Positions 11,783 through 19,301 of a stretch of DNA of 33,124 nucleotides are shown piece by piece (position 1 is the stretch's first letter; the number at the start of each line of letters is the position of its first letter). The DNA comes from a virus, in the IMG/VR virus record IMGVR_UViG_3300021168_000067, positions 1 through 33,124 of that record. The stretch is one strand, 5' to 3'. Made by a program: the position numbers and the translations under genes. Under the pieces are notes generated by a model. That model worked only from the letters and a program-made list of their open reading frames with translations. It ran no database searches and was not told the DNA's origin.

Positions 11783-13779
11783 TCTTTTTTCTCCATCCAA
11801 CTATCACCTATTTCTGCATCAACTTTCATGGGGAGAGCCAGTGGCACAGCAACACGCATGATCTCGGCAATTTCTTGTGCTTGCTTTTCATTCGCAATAC
11901 TGAAACATAGTTCGTCATGTATTTGCAGCACCGGGCAATATCCGGCACGCCATACGTCACGCATGGCTATCTTGGTCTGGCGCGCAGCGCCACCCTGTAT
12001 CAAAGCATTCATCGCTTTGTTGGTACGACTGCGATGTAACTTCTGCTGATACCATTTATTTTCTGGATCATGCACGCGGCGTTGCGCTTCATTCCAGCGG
12101 CAGTCTGCTTGATAATCTGGATTATTATCCTTTTCGTATTTAGCCCGCAATACATTCCACCAATCAAATCGTATTCGTGCACCATCCAACAGTACAATGT
12201 AGCCACGATCCTCTACTCTTTCCTTGCACTTGGTATAAAGCATCTTGACAAATGGCAGACGCTCATCATATTGATTCATAATGCGTGCTGCGGCCTCTTT
12301 GCTCTGCCCTATCATCATGGCAAACTTATCAACACCGGCACCATAGGCTTTCGCGAAATTGCAATCCTTTGCTGGCTTTCTTTCCAATCCTGTCATCTCG
12401 GCAACCATGGCATGAAAGTCAGTATTTGGATCTTCTTGATAGCGTTGCCTTGCCGCCGCTGCGCCCGATAGCTTCTGCAAATAAGCATAGTGTACCATAA
12501 GACGAAATTCCTGCTGACTGTAATCAACGCTCAGCCATCGTTCTCCATCTTCACCAATGAAGACACTGCGAATTTCTGCCATCTCTGGATCACGATGTGG
12601 TATCTGTTGTAACGGCGGATCAGCATAGCTGAACCTATAAGTGCGTGTGCCGCCACTGCTGTCTTCATCGTCGCCAGGACTTTCTCCACGATACTGATTG
12701 ATAGTTGGATGTATGCGTGAATCCTCTGTGCAGAAATCCATAAGGTAGCCTTTAACGAATTTCTCAGCAGCTTCTTCCCGGCTTTTGGCACGTGTAATTA
12801 ATCGCGGCAACCAATGAGGATGTTTCTTCATCCATTTGGCTTCAAAGCTGCCACGAGGAGAACCATCGCGGTTAGGCTTATTGGTATATGGATAAGAAAT
12901 TTGTTCAGCTTGGAAAACTCTTTCTAACCATTTGACACTGCGAATATCATCAATGCCAGTAGTCTTTCCTATTCTATCTGTCAGATCAACCAAGGCAACT
13001 TGACTTTGTTCCTTGAAGCGGTAATACAGTTGTTCACATTTGTCATAATCTATGCAGATGCCACGCTGGCGCATGGCATGGACCATGGGAACCAGTTCCA
13101 TTTCTAGATCATATGCGGCTGATAGTTCCTCCTTTATTATGATCGGCCGCAATGCATGCGCCAACGCGAGCGTGCCTAACGCGTCAGCTTCACCATAGGT
13201 GCCAACATAACGCGCGGGCATCTGATAGATGTCTTTTTTAGGATCAAATCCCATTGCTTGTGCATAATCGCGCAGCACCTCCTCTTGTTTTCCCGGCACA
13301 TTATAGGTCTTGCACAGAGTATCCAATCTGTAATTCAAACCTCCTTCATCAATCATGTAGGCCATGCAAGAGGAGTCATCAATTTGTTGAGGCGGCGGCA
13401 AGCCTAGATCACTGCTTATCCAGCCTATATCATAGGCAGCATTGTGATAAATGAAGCGAACTTTTTTCTGCAACAAGTGCCGCAGCCAACGCCGCACTTG
13501 GCCTCTATCAAAGTTGCTGCTCTCTGGGTGCGTGATTGGAATATATATTGAACTATAATCTTCTTCCTTCCAAGCAATAGCTATACCGCATATGTGTCCC
13601 GCCTTGGTTGCCCATCCCGGTCCCTTGTTTTCTTTCAATCCTATATCCTGAGTTTCACAGTCCAGGGCAATTTCTGCAACACTTGTCAGTGCTGGTAGTT
13701 CCTTTGGTGCGATCCAAGTGCTGTTAGGCAGCACGAATGAGAATGGTTGCTGGATGCCGCCTACGTTTTTCTTAAGCAT
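11779..13779 (-). CDS. Family A DNA polymerase with 3'-5' exonuclease domain, 666 aa
   Basis: Replicative phage polymerase. The proofreading domain has Exo I LDCETQD (D40, E42), Exo II YHNAAYD (N113, D117) and Exo III YGEAD (Y195, D199), all intact. Polymerase motif A is SVDYSQQEFR (D419, E424), motif B RKPAKDCNFAKAYG (R467, K471, F475, Y479) and motif C HDE (621-623). Phe at the E. coli F762-equivalent position predicts discrimination against dideoxynucleotides. There is no 5' nuclease domain, and the length is close to T7-type enzymes. AGGAGG lies 5 nt before the ATG. It is preceded by the modification gene block, whose products may supply its substrates. Confidence 0.97.
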   Translation of the reverse strand: MLKKNVGGIQQPFSFVLPNSTWIAPKELPALTSVAEIALDCETQDIGLKENKGPGWATKAGHICGIAIAWKEEDYSSIYIPITHPESSNFDRGQVRRWLRHLLQKKVRFIYHNAAYDIGWISSDLGLPPPQQIDDSSCMAYMIDEGGLNYRLDTLCKTYNVPGKQEEVLRDYAQAMGFDPKKDIYQMPARYVGTYGEADALGTLALAHALRPIIIKEELSAAYDLEMELVPMVHAMRQRGICIDYDKCEQLYYRFKEQSQVALVDLTDRIGKTTGIDDIRSVKWLERVFQAEQISYPYTNKPNRDGSPRGSFEAKWMKKHPHWLPRLITRAKSREEAAEKFVKGYLMDFCTEDSRIHPTINQYRGESPGDDEDSSGGTRTYRFSYADPPLQQIPHRDPEMAEIRSVFIGEDGERWLSVDYSQQEFRLMVHYAYLQKLSGAAAARQRYQEDPNTDFHAMVAEMTGLERKPAKDCNFAKAYGAGVDKFAMMIGQSKEAAARIMNQYDERLPFVKMLYTKCKERVEDRGYIVLLDGARIRFDWWNVLRAKYEKDNNPDYQADCRWNEAQRRVHDPENKWYQQKLHRSRTNKAMNALIQGGAARQTKIAMRDVWRAGYCPVLQIHDELCFSIANEKQAQEIAEIMRVAVPLALPMKVDAEIGDSWMEKKE

Positions 13780-13788
13780 TCATGCCTC

Positions 13789-14274
13789 CTAATGTCGGCA
13801 GTCTGGGCAGTCATCTGCATCTGCATAACCATGCGGACATGGGACATTTGGAGCATTTTTAAGAATTTCATACGCGGGTTGTCCTATCAATTTTCCGCGC
13901 TCGATCCCATCTAATCCGGTATCATCGTCATCTTGTTGTGCGTGATGGCCACCATCTTCTGCACTCTGTTTTTGACTTAAACGTGCACGATACTCTGCCT
14001 CTACTAGCAATAGATAACGACGTAGATCTTGAATTTCTGCAAGTGTAGTGCCATCTGCACCAGGAGTATCATCTTCATTTATGGCTGTGAAAACGTTGTA
14101 GCTGAACACTTCAACCATATTTTCTAAACGATCCCACTTTCTAGCGAGCATCATAAAGGCTCCGACTCCTCCACGCTTCTTCCAACTTCCGCGATATGTT
14201 CCTTCTTTAATTTCTAGTATTGTCACATCGTCAAGAGCTACTTGTTTCAGGTATTCCATATGCTTCATGTTCAT
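13789..14274 (-). CDS. Conserved phage protein with GTYRGSWKKRGGVGAFMM motif, 161 aa
   Basis: Start at 14274 (MNMKHMEYLKQVALDDVTIL) after AGGAGAGTGAA; the longer frame is the end of the upstream gene. Residues about 25-45 (GTYRGSWKKRGGVGAFMML, ARKWDRLE) and IQDLRRYLLLVEAEYRARL match a family widespread in phages, often beside nucleotide-metabolism genes. The C-terminal CPHGYADADDCPDCRH could bind zinc. No activity is known. It is coupled to the thymidylate-synthase-like gene by an ATGA overlap. Confidence 0.7.
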   Translation of the reverse strand: MNMKHMEYLKQVALDDVTILEIKEGTYRGSWKKRGGVGAFMMLARKWDRLENMVEVFSYNVFTAINEDDTPGADGTTLAEIQDLRRYLLLVEAEYRARLSQKQSAEDGGHHAQQDDDDTGLDGIERGKLIGQPAYEILKNAPNVPCPHGYADADDCPDCRH

Positions 14275-15272
14275 TTCACTCTCCTTTGGATCCACTCTTT
14301 GCAAGCCATGCGCCAGTCTGGTGCTGCGATGTCGTCCGCACACAACAATGCTTCTTTATATTTCTTTTGCTTGAAAGAATGAAACGCCAGTAACGCAGGC
14401 GTGGCCACTGTTGAGAACCATAGGTTACGATAGCGACCAACTTTTTGCAGATGAAATAATTCCCAATCAGACATGAAAGCATAAAGATCATCATCAATAT
14501 CTTTAGGTTCAGTAAACATCTGCAAGGCTTCGCTACTACCATCACTATAACGATCATCTAGCAATAATTCAGGACCGGCTTGTCCCACCAATTTGTTGAA
14601 CACATCCAAATAAGCGTGAGCATTGTTGCTTATCTGGTACATGACTCCGACAGGTAGGTTACAACGTGATGCCAGATATTCTTGCAAGATGCTGAAGTGT
14701 ACGGCGTTGGCACCATGCGCGCCCCATATCATGTCGTTAGACCGGCAACATACCGTCAGGTCTAATGCGCCATCATTGTTACGCACATAGGCGTGAGTGT
14801 TGCATGGTCGATCTTTCCAATCACCTAACAGATCATCACCATAGTCTCTTCGCACATCCCACATTTGCAACACACACTGCCGATCATGTGGATAATCTGT
14901 CAGTTTATCCACTATCACATTTAATTGATCAAAACCGAAAAAAGTACGCCAGCGACAACCATAAGCACCATGCAGCATGCCATCTTCTTCTGCGAATTGT
15001 TTGCTAAAATTCTTGATGAAATAATCCAATGGTCTTGCATCATAAAATCCAGACAGCATCCACAACGCTTCGAACATATGAAAAAATGGATTGGCATCAC
15101 GAACAGGACTGAACAGCACCCGTTCCCATGGCCGCTTGGTGACGGTGCACACCGGAACTGGACTTACTAATACTCTTCCGTTACGACTATCCTCAAACTC
15201 TGCAAAATCATTTAGATATTTGATTGTGACACTGAGTGCTTGGCATACGTTACGAACCTCCTGGACGTGCAT
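14271..15272 (-). CDS. Thymidylate synthase / dUMP (dCMP) hydroxymethylase family protein, 333 aa
   Basis: Family landmarks in order: ALWMLSG (W72), YGCRWR (105-110), catalytic Cys in RPCNTHAY (C157), CCRSNDMIWG (R177, S178, D180), GANAVHFSIL with N189 at the position of E. coli N177, and ISNNAHAY (H219, Y221) as in the synthase DAHIY. Known members methylate dUMP, or in some phages hydroxymethylate dUMP/dCMP. The retained Asn argues for a uracil substrate over cytosine. The His after the catalytic Cys of ThyA is Asn here, so activity may differ. Neighbouring kinase, radical SAM and HMUDK-like genes favour a 5-hmdUMP-making role, by inference. GGGAGGAAACG precedes ATG. Confidence 0.88.
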   Translation of the reverse strand: MHVQEVRNVCQALSVTIKYLNDFAEFEDSRNGRVLVSPVPVCTVTKRPWERVLFSPVRDANPFFHMFEALWMLSGFYDARPLDYFIKNFSKQFAEEDGMLHGAYGCRWRTFFGFDQLNVIVDKLTDYPHDRQCVLQMWDVRRDYGDDLLGDWKDRPCNTHAYVRNNDGALDLTVCCRSNDMIWGAHGANAVHFSILQEYLASRCNLPVGVMYQISNNAHAYLDVFNKLVGQAGPELLLDDRYSDGSSEALQMFTEPKDIDDDLYAFMSDWELFHLQKVGRYRNLWFSTVATPALLAFHSFKQKKYKEALLCADDIAAPDWRMACKEWIQRRVK

Positions 15273-15912
15273 CGTTTCCTCCCTGTTGCAACCAGTCGCG
15301 TATTGTTTGGAAGCTTCCCTGACGGCTGAGCAAGCGGCATTTTACACCTATCGTCCGAAGTTTGACAAATTCTTTTTTACTCTTGTCATCCAGTGCGATG
15401 ATGGTGTCTTGCTTTATGTTGTGGCCGCGGTCGTGTACGGCTTGTATGCACTTGGTTATTGGATGGTCTATGAACACAACACGAACATCCAATCTAGCTT
15501 GATGCATGATCTTGATACGTTCTAGGCTGTCGTTGAAATTCTTGCCCTCATACAATACATCGGCGCCTAGCTCATGATGCTTGAGAACCAACTCATAAGC
15601 ATAGTTCAAGCTTGGCAATGTGTCAATACCGCCATTCTGGATTTCGTAGTGGCCGGGAACAAACAAGCGACGTGTGGTATCTCCTTTGGATCTAGGGCAT
15701 TCTGTTTCTTCGCTAGGTTTATAACCTTTTGGGAAGCTGACTGTACAGCTACAGTCAGGATAAGAACAACTCCATGAGCATATGTAGCCCATGGGTTTTC
15801 GCTTGTTCACTTCCGGATAAGCTATCGCGATGCGCGTTGGATATAGATCCATAACCTTGCGCACGATCGTGCTCTTGCCAGAACCATTTGTACCTCGGAT
15901 ATTCACAATCAT
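15250..15912 (-). CDS. P-loop kinase, candidate 5-hmdU DNA kinase, 220 aa
   Basis: Walker A GTNGSGKST (7-15) is followed by a short beta strand, VPGHYEIQNGGIDTLP (85-100) with the Tyr-Gly-Gly-x-Asp-Thr signature of phage P-loop kinases, then ADVLYEGKNFNDSLERI (Walker B-like D/E). Residues 45-72 form a Cys-rich insert (C45, C49, C54, C56, C72) which may bind zinc. Kinases of this general kind phosphorylate 5-hydroxymethyl-dU in DNA in hypermodifying phages. Other small-molecule or polynucleotide kinases share the fold, so the substrate is inferred from its neighbours. It overlaps the thymidylate-synthase-like gene by 23 nt. Confidence 0.75.
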   Translation of the reverse strand: MIVNIRGTNGSGKSTIVRKVMDLYPTRIAIAYPEVNKRKPMGYICSWSCSYPDCSCTVSFPKGYKPSEETECPRSKGDTTRRLFVPGHYEIQNGGIDTLPSLNYAYELVLKHHELGADVLYEGKNFNDSLERIKIMHQARLDVRVVFIDHPITKCIQAVHDRGHNIKQDTIIALDDKSKKEFVKLRTIGVKCRLLSRQGSFQTIRDWLQQGGNDARPGGS

Positions 15913-16211
15913 TTTCTACCCTTCTTATAACAATCTGGACACTGATGTTTCCCAGCTATCATATGCCATATCAAATTCTTGAATGTTTTTATTGCTTGAT
16001 CATAATCCGCTGTTCCAACAGTAAATTTCTTTGGACAAAAATCACAGTTAAAGACTGTGCGCCCACGAACCGCACCTTTTGTTTTAGTCACTGTCATTGT
16101 CACTCGGTTTCCTCCATGCGAAGTTTTCTCTTTTCCCAAGCTAATCGCGTTGAATATTACGATATCGTGAATGATGACGTTGAAAATACCATGCCTCTTT
16201 TCGTTGATCAT
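15909..16211 (-). CDS. Zinc-ribbon protein, 100 aa (or 64 aa from an internal GTG)
   Basis: The core is CDFCPKKF ... IAGKHQCPDC, two CxxC knuckles forming a probable zinc ribbon. ATG 16211 overlaps the radical SAM stop (ATGA) with a purine-rich site. An internal GTG at 16103, 7 nt after GGAGG, would give a 64-aa version containing just the ribbon; the ribosome site there is the better one. Such ribbons often bind DNA or act as protein adaptors. Its position between the radical SAM and kinase genes suggests a partner role in that pathway. Confidence 0.65.
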   Translation of the reverse strand: MINEKRHGIFNVIIHDIVIFNAISLGKEKTSHGGNRVTMTVTKTKGAVRGRTVFNCDFCPKKFTVGTADYDQAIKTFKNLIWHMIAGKHQCPDCYKKGRK

Positions 16212-17239
16212 TTCTCCTTCCAAGGTATACGAAGAATCTTTTCTCTAGGGCCAGTTTTCATTGCTGCCACTATATCAGCTTTAGTTTGTTCATCAGGCTT
16301 GTGCAATTTACCTTTACCTAATAAATCTGGGAGCAAGCCTACTCTATAAGATCTATGATTACATCCATCACATACCGGGATTGCTTTCCTTTCACCACGA
16401 ATAAGCATTTCACGGGCAGCCCCTAAAGCATTTCCTTGCCAAATTTCCTCCATAGATTTTTCATTTATGTTACCACAATTATATGTTGAATCCCAAGTGT
16501 TGCAACAAATCGGAACATTACCGTCCCAGTGTACAACGAATTGCCTGAATGGATGATGACACCGTTTCCCATCCATACTATGATCTGGTGCAAAAGCTAA
16601 TCCAGCATAGTTGAAAACTTTACTATGATTACCAATCTTGCTTTCCTTGTCCTGTGCAGCAATATCTCGTATTTGTACTAATGTTCTAGTTCCGCGTGGC
16701 CGACGCATATGGGGATTACCTGCTTTGTCTTGTGGATATTTGTAAAATGTGAAACCTAATGGATGTTTTTGTCCTGAAACCAACTCTCCTTTTTCTACAA
16801 GAGCGGCTATTGTCTTCGGTACAAATTTCACAGTTTCATAATCATCTAGCCCAAGCACACTCAATCCAGCTTCAAATAATCCTGTTATGTTCGCTATAGG
16901 TCCTGGTTTGCGTAATAGACCGCTTGCATTGGTAAGCATGGTGATGTGTGCTTTAGGAAGATGTTTGCGAACGATGCCGACCATACCGATGTAGTCTGGA
17001 TGCATTGTAGGTTCGCCGCGCATGGCAAAACCAACACGGCAATTCCATTTCATTTCAGCTATCTGTTGCATCACTGTAGTGATGGTTTCTTTAGACATGA
17101 ACTTATATCCATGTCCTGGTTTATCTTGGATAGCTGGCATAGCACAGAACGGACAATGGATGGAGCATCCAAGAGTCAGCTCAAGCGTGACGTTGAATGG
17201 ATCTTCTTGTTTTCGATATGGTCGGCGCTTCATGTTCAT
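16208..17239 (-). CDS. Radical SAM enzyme with SPASM domain, 343 aa
   Basis: The radical SAM motif is CSIHCPFC (C25, C29, C32; CX3CX2C), followed by RGEPTMHPDY, the equivalent of the GGE motif, and a beta/alpha barrel. The C-terminal SPASM region has C227, C245, C246, C255, C290 and C293 in VVHWDGNVPICCNTW, GNINEKSMEEIWQG and PVCDGCNHR, for one or more auxiliary iron-sulphur clusters. SPASM enzymes modify peptides, sugars or cofactors. It is not QueE-like, since it is larger and carries SPASM. Here it may modify a base or a base-linked group; radical SAM enzymes occur in phage thymine-hypermodification loci. A second start at 17233 is equally possible. Confidence 0.9.
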   Translation of the reverse strand: MNMKRRPYRKQEDPFNVTLELTLGCSIHCPFCAMPAIQDKPGHGYKFMSKETITTVMQQIAEMKWNCRVGFAMRGEPTMHPDYIGMVGIVRKHLPKAHITMLTNASGLLRKPGPIANITGLFEAGLSVLGLDDYETVKFVPKTIAALVEKGELVSGQKHPLGFTFYKYPQDKAGNPHMRRPRGTRTLVQIRDIAAQDKESKIGNHSKVFNYAGLAFAPDHSMDGKRCHHPFRQFVVHWDGNVPICCNTWDSTYNCGNINEKSMEEIWQGNALGAAREMLIRGERKAIPVCDGCNHRSYRVGLLPDLLGKGKLHKPDEQTKADIVAAMKTGPREKILRIPWKEK

Positions 17240-17247
17240 GGTTCCTT

Positions 17248-17808
17248 TCAGTAAGGTATGTCTTCAGTGGTTCTGTCCATAATAAACTTTTGTTTTGTTA
17301 AGTCAATAGTGAGTCGCATCACTTTGGCTTGATACATGGCGTTGAGAAGAGTTTGCATCTTAGAATTTTGGAGATTGGCGTCCAAGTATTCACCAAGTAG
17401 AGTGTCTGGAGCATCATTGCGTACAATGTCTACTTCATATATGCTAGCATTAGAATTAATTGGTTCTTCATCTGATGTAGATCCATATTCAATAAAATTT
17501 CCTTCAATAGCATCCCAAGAAACTAAAACATAGTCAGCATCATCATGTGGTCGAATACCATGATCTACTAATTCGGAGGCTTTATCTATAGGAATTAGTT
17601 TGTATTTGTTTTGTATTTGAAACATCACATGAGTTAGCTTTTCTTTAATCGCTTGTGCAAAAGACTCAATGTTGACTGCTACGTTCATACTATAGATTTT
17701 AGAGATACAGTGTAATGCTGTTCCTTCTATTGTTTTATCTGGTTTGAAACAGATGATTTTACCATGTCTACCAATCTTGCCGTTTGGTCTATAGAATCCC
17801 ATTGACAT
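17248..17808 (-). CDS. Hypothetical protein, 186 aa
   Basis: Sequence starts MSMGFYRPNGKIGRHGKIIC and looks like an alpha/beta protein, richer in Asn, Ile and Asp and coded by more A/T-rich DNA than its neighbours. No motif recognised. It lies between the radical SAM and glycosyltransferase genes, with GGGAG before the start. It could belong to the modification pathway or be a separate acquisition. The 50-bp gap after it holds nothing clear. Confidence 0.6.
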   Translation of the reverse strand: MSMGFYRPNGKIGRHGKIICFKPDKTIEGTALHCISKIYSMNVAVNIESFAQAIKEKLTHVMFQIQNKYKLIPIDKASELVDHGIRPHDDADYVLVSWDAIEGNFIEYGSTSDEEPINSNASIYEVDIVRNDAPDTLLGEYLDANLQNSKMQTLLNAMYQAKVMRLTIDLTKQKFIMDRTTEDIPY

Positions 17809-17858
17809 TTTTAGTTCTCCCTAATTCAGGTTTGAGCGCAGATGTCGTTCAGAACCTA

Positions 17859-18803
17859 TTACATAGCACCCTCCAACTGTTTGTATGCTGCCTTGATCTT
17901 GCCGTGCAACCCATCACGCTCGGCCAAGGCGGTATTATACCACAACATCTGTTGCTCTTTCTTGATCTTGCTGCGCTCCTCCAACATACGCGCCGCATGC
18001 ACTGCATTGGACACCAGAAACTTTTCTGGATTGTATCCGGCGCGGCGCAACGTCATGCCTGCTTCTTCTTCAAACACCATGGGCAGGCCCGCACTCAGCA
18101 TTTCGTAGAACCTGTTTGGTGGTGAATGGTATTCGTTGTGTGATTTGCGATCCTCCAAATAAAGACCGAGGCCGCGCTCGCTCAGCCATTTAAGCAAGTC
18201 ATCAGCAATGCCTATGGCTTTGATTTTTTCATTGGCATAAGATTCAAATTTCTTGCTCGGGCTTGATATCGTAATATTGCATCTTGGATCTTTGAAGAAT
18301 TTGTCAAATGCCTTGATACGACCAACGCGATAACTGCCATAGTAGGCTACATCGTTCTCGTGCATGTTGCTAGGCAATGGCTTGGCCAGCATGCTCAGGC
18401 AATTCCAATTGATGTAGGTACTGAGTGGTGTTGCTTTGCTTTCCTTTTCACATGTCGTCCAGAATTCTAAGTGCGACTTGCCCATCTTGCGCCGCGCCAC
18501 GAACGCTTGACGGAACGGTGATTTTGCATCTCCATTGTTGATAGGAGGAACAATGGTGTAGTCTTGCTGGATCCAGACGATACGATTGGCTCCCAGGATT
18601 GCTAGACTTAGTTCTTTCAAATGTTTGCAAAAACCATAGGCACCATTGACTATGAACAAGAGGTCCAAGTTGGTGCAGTCAGCAATTTGGTCATCCCAGA
18701 TCAACGGTTTCTGCAACTCATTAGACAAGAACCTTGCGACTTTCGTGCTAGCCACCATTGAGCGCTCAGTGGCCGGGATGAAGCTGAAGATCACTGTTTT
18801 CAT
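17859..18803 (-). CDS. GT-B-type glycosyltransferase-like protein, 314 aa
   Basis: The best signature is near the C-terminus: HSPPNRFYEMLSAGLPMVFE (226-245), then AGMTLRRAGYNPEKFLVSNA. This is the NR-xYE-ALSAG-P pattern of the nucleotide-sugar-binding half of GT-B glycosyltransferases. The N-terminal half has alternating strands and helices (DLLFIVNGAYGF, ANRIVWIQQDYT, DVAYYGSYRVGR). Such enzymes transfer sugars to small molecules, proteins or, in some phages, to hydroxymethylated bases. Being beside the thymidylate-synthase-like and radical SAM genes, DNA-base glycosylation is the attractive role, unproven. The start overlaps the upstream stop by ATGA. Confidence 0.75.
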   Translation of the reverse strand: MKTVIFSFIPATERSMVASTKVARFLSNELQKPLIWDDQIADCTNLDLLFIVNGAYGFCKHLKELSLAILGANRIVWIQQDYTIVPPINNGDAKSPFRQAFVARRKMGKSHLEFWTTCEKESKATPLSTYINWNCLSMLAKPLPSNMHENDVAYYGSYRVGRIKAFDKFFKDPRCNITISSPSKKFESYANEKIKAIGIADDLLKWLSERGLGLYLEDRKSHNEYHSPPNRFYEMLSAGLPMVFEEEAGMTLRRAGYNPEKFLVSNAVHAARMLEERSKIKKEQQMLWYNTALAERDGLHGKIKAAYKQLEGAM

Positions 18804-19129
18804 GCTGATTGGCCTTTCTTCATTTCTGCAATTGTAGCTGGATCATCTTTACGATGAAGGCCGCGGTCTGGATCACCAGCACCATGCCGAACACGGTAGG
18901 TGTCGAACTCATCGGCTAGTGCCATGAGTCGTATACAGAACATGGCATTGTATCCTAAGCCTATACCAGCTTGCGCATAGGCCCGGAGTGCAGCTGGTGC
19001 CGCAGGATCACGTGCGCCTAGCACAAACCATTCGACGACAGTGCCATCGCGACGCTTGACTAGATACTTGCCTTCCGGCGTTGCTGGATTATCTCTGATT
19101 AGAGCAGTCAATGTTGGTTTCTCTTTCAT
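18800..19129 (-). CDS. Conserved phage protein, EGKYLVKRRDGTV motif, 109 aa
   Basis: Start 19129 after AAAGGAGGAAGAA. Residues 18-60 (EGKYLVKRRDGTVVEWFVLG, ARDPAAPAALRAYAQAG) and the end (EFDTYRVRHGAGDPDRGLHR, KDDP) match a family common in phages and rhizobial prophages. The activity is unknown. Coupled to the glycosyltransferase gene by ATGA. Confidence 0.7.
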   Translation of the reverse strand: MKEKPTLTALIRDNPATPEGKYLVKRRDGTVVEWFVLGARDPAAPAALRAYAQAGIGLGYNAMFCIRLMALADEFDTYRVRHGAGDPDRGLHRKDDPATIAEMKKGQSA

Positions 19130-19301
19130 TTCTTCCTCCTTTAGCACGTCGCCTACGTCTCGCTAAATTTTCACGCTCCCTCACACTCACCCGGTAGCGT
19201 ATGTCTGCCTCGATAGCGCGAATTTCCGCGCATTCAAAGCAATACTTTCGAAACCTGATGCGCTCTATTGGTGCGGCACACCGTTCACATTCACCTTTCA
19301 T
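19089..19301 (-). CDS. Small zinc-ribbon protein, 70 aa
   Basis: Starts MKGECERCAAPIERIRFRKY, then CFECAEIRAIEAD; two CxxC pairs give a complete zinc ribbon, followed by an Arg-rich tail (RERENLARRRRRAKGGRN). Likely a nucleic-acid or protein adaptor. Its last 40 bases overlap the next gene. The ribosome site is mediocre (GGGAAGATGCAAC). Confidence 0.65.
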   Translation of the reverse strand: MKGECERCAAPIERIRFRKYCFECAEIRAIEADIRYRVSVRERENLARRRRRAKGGRNERETNIDCSNQR

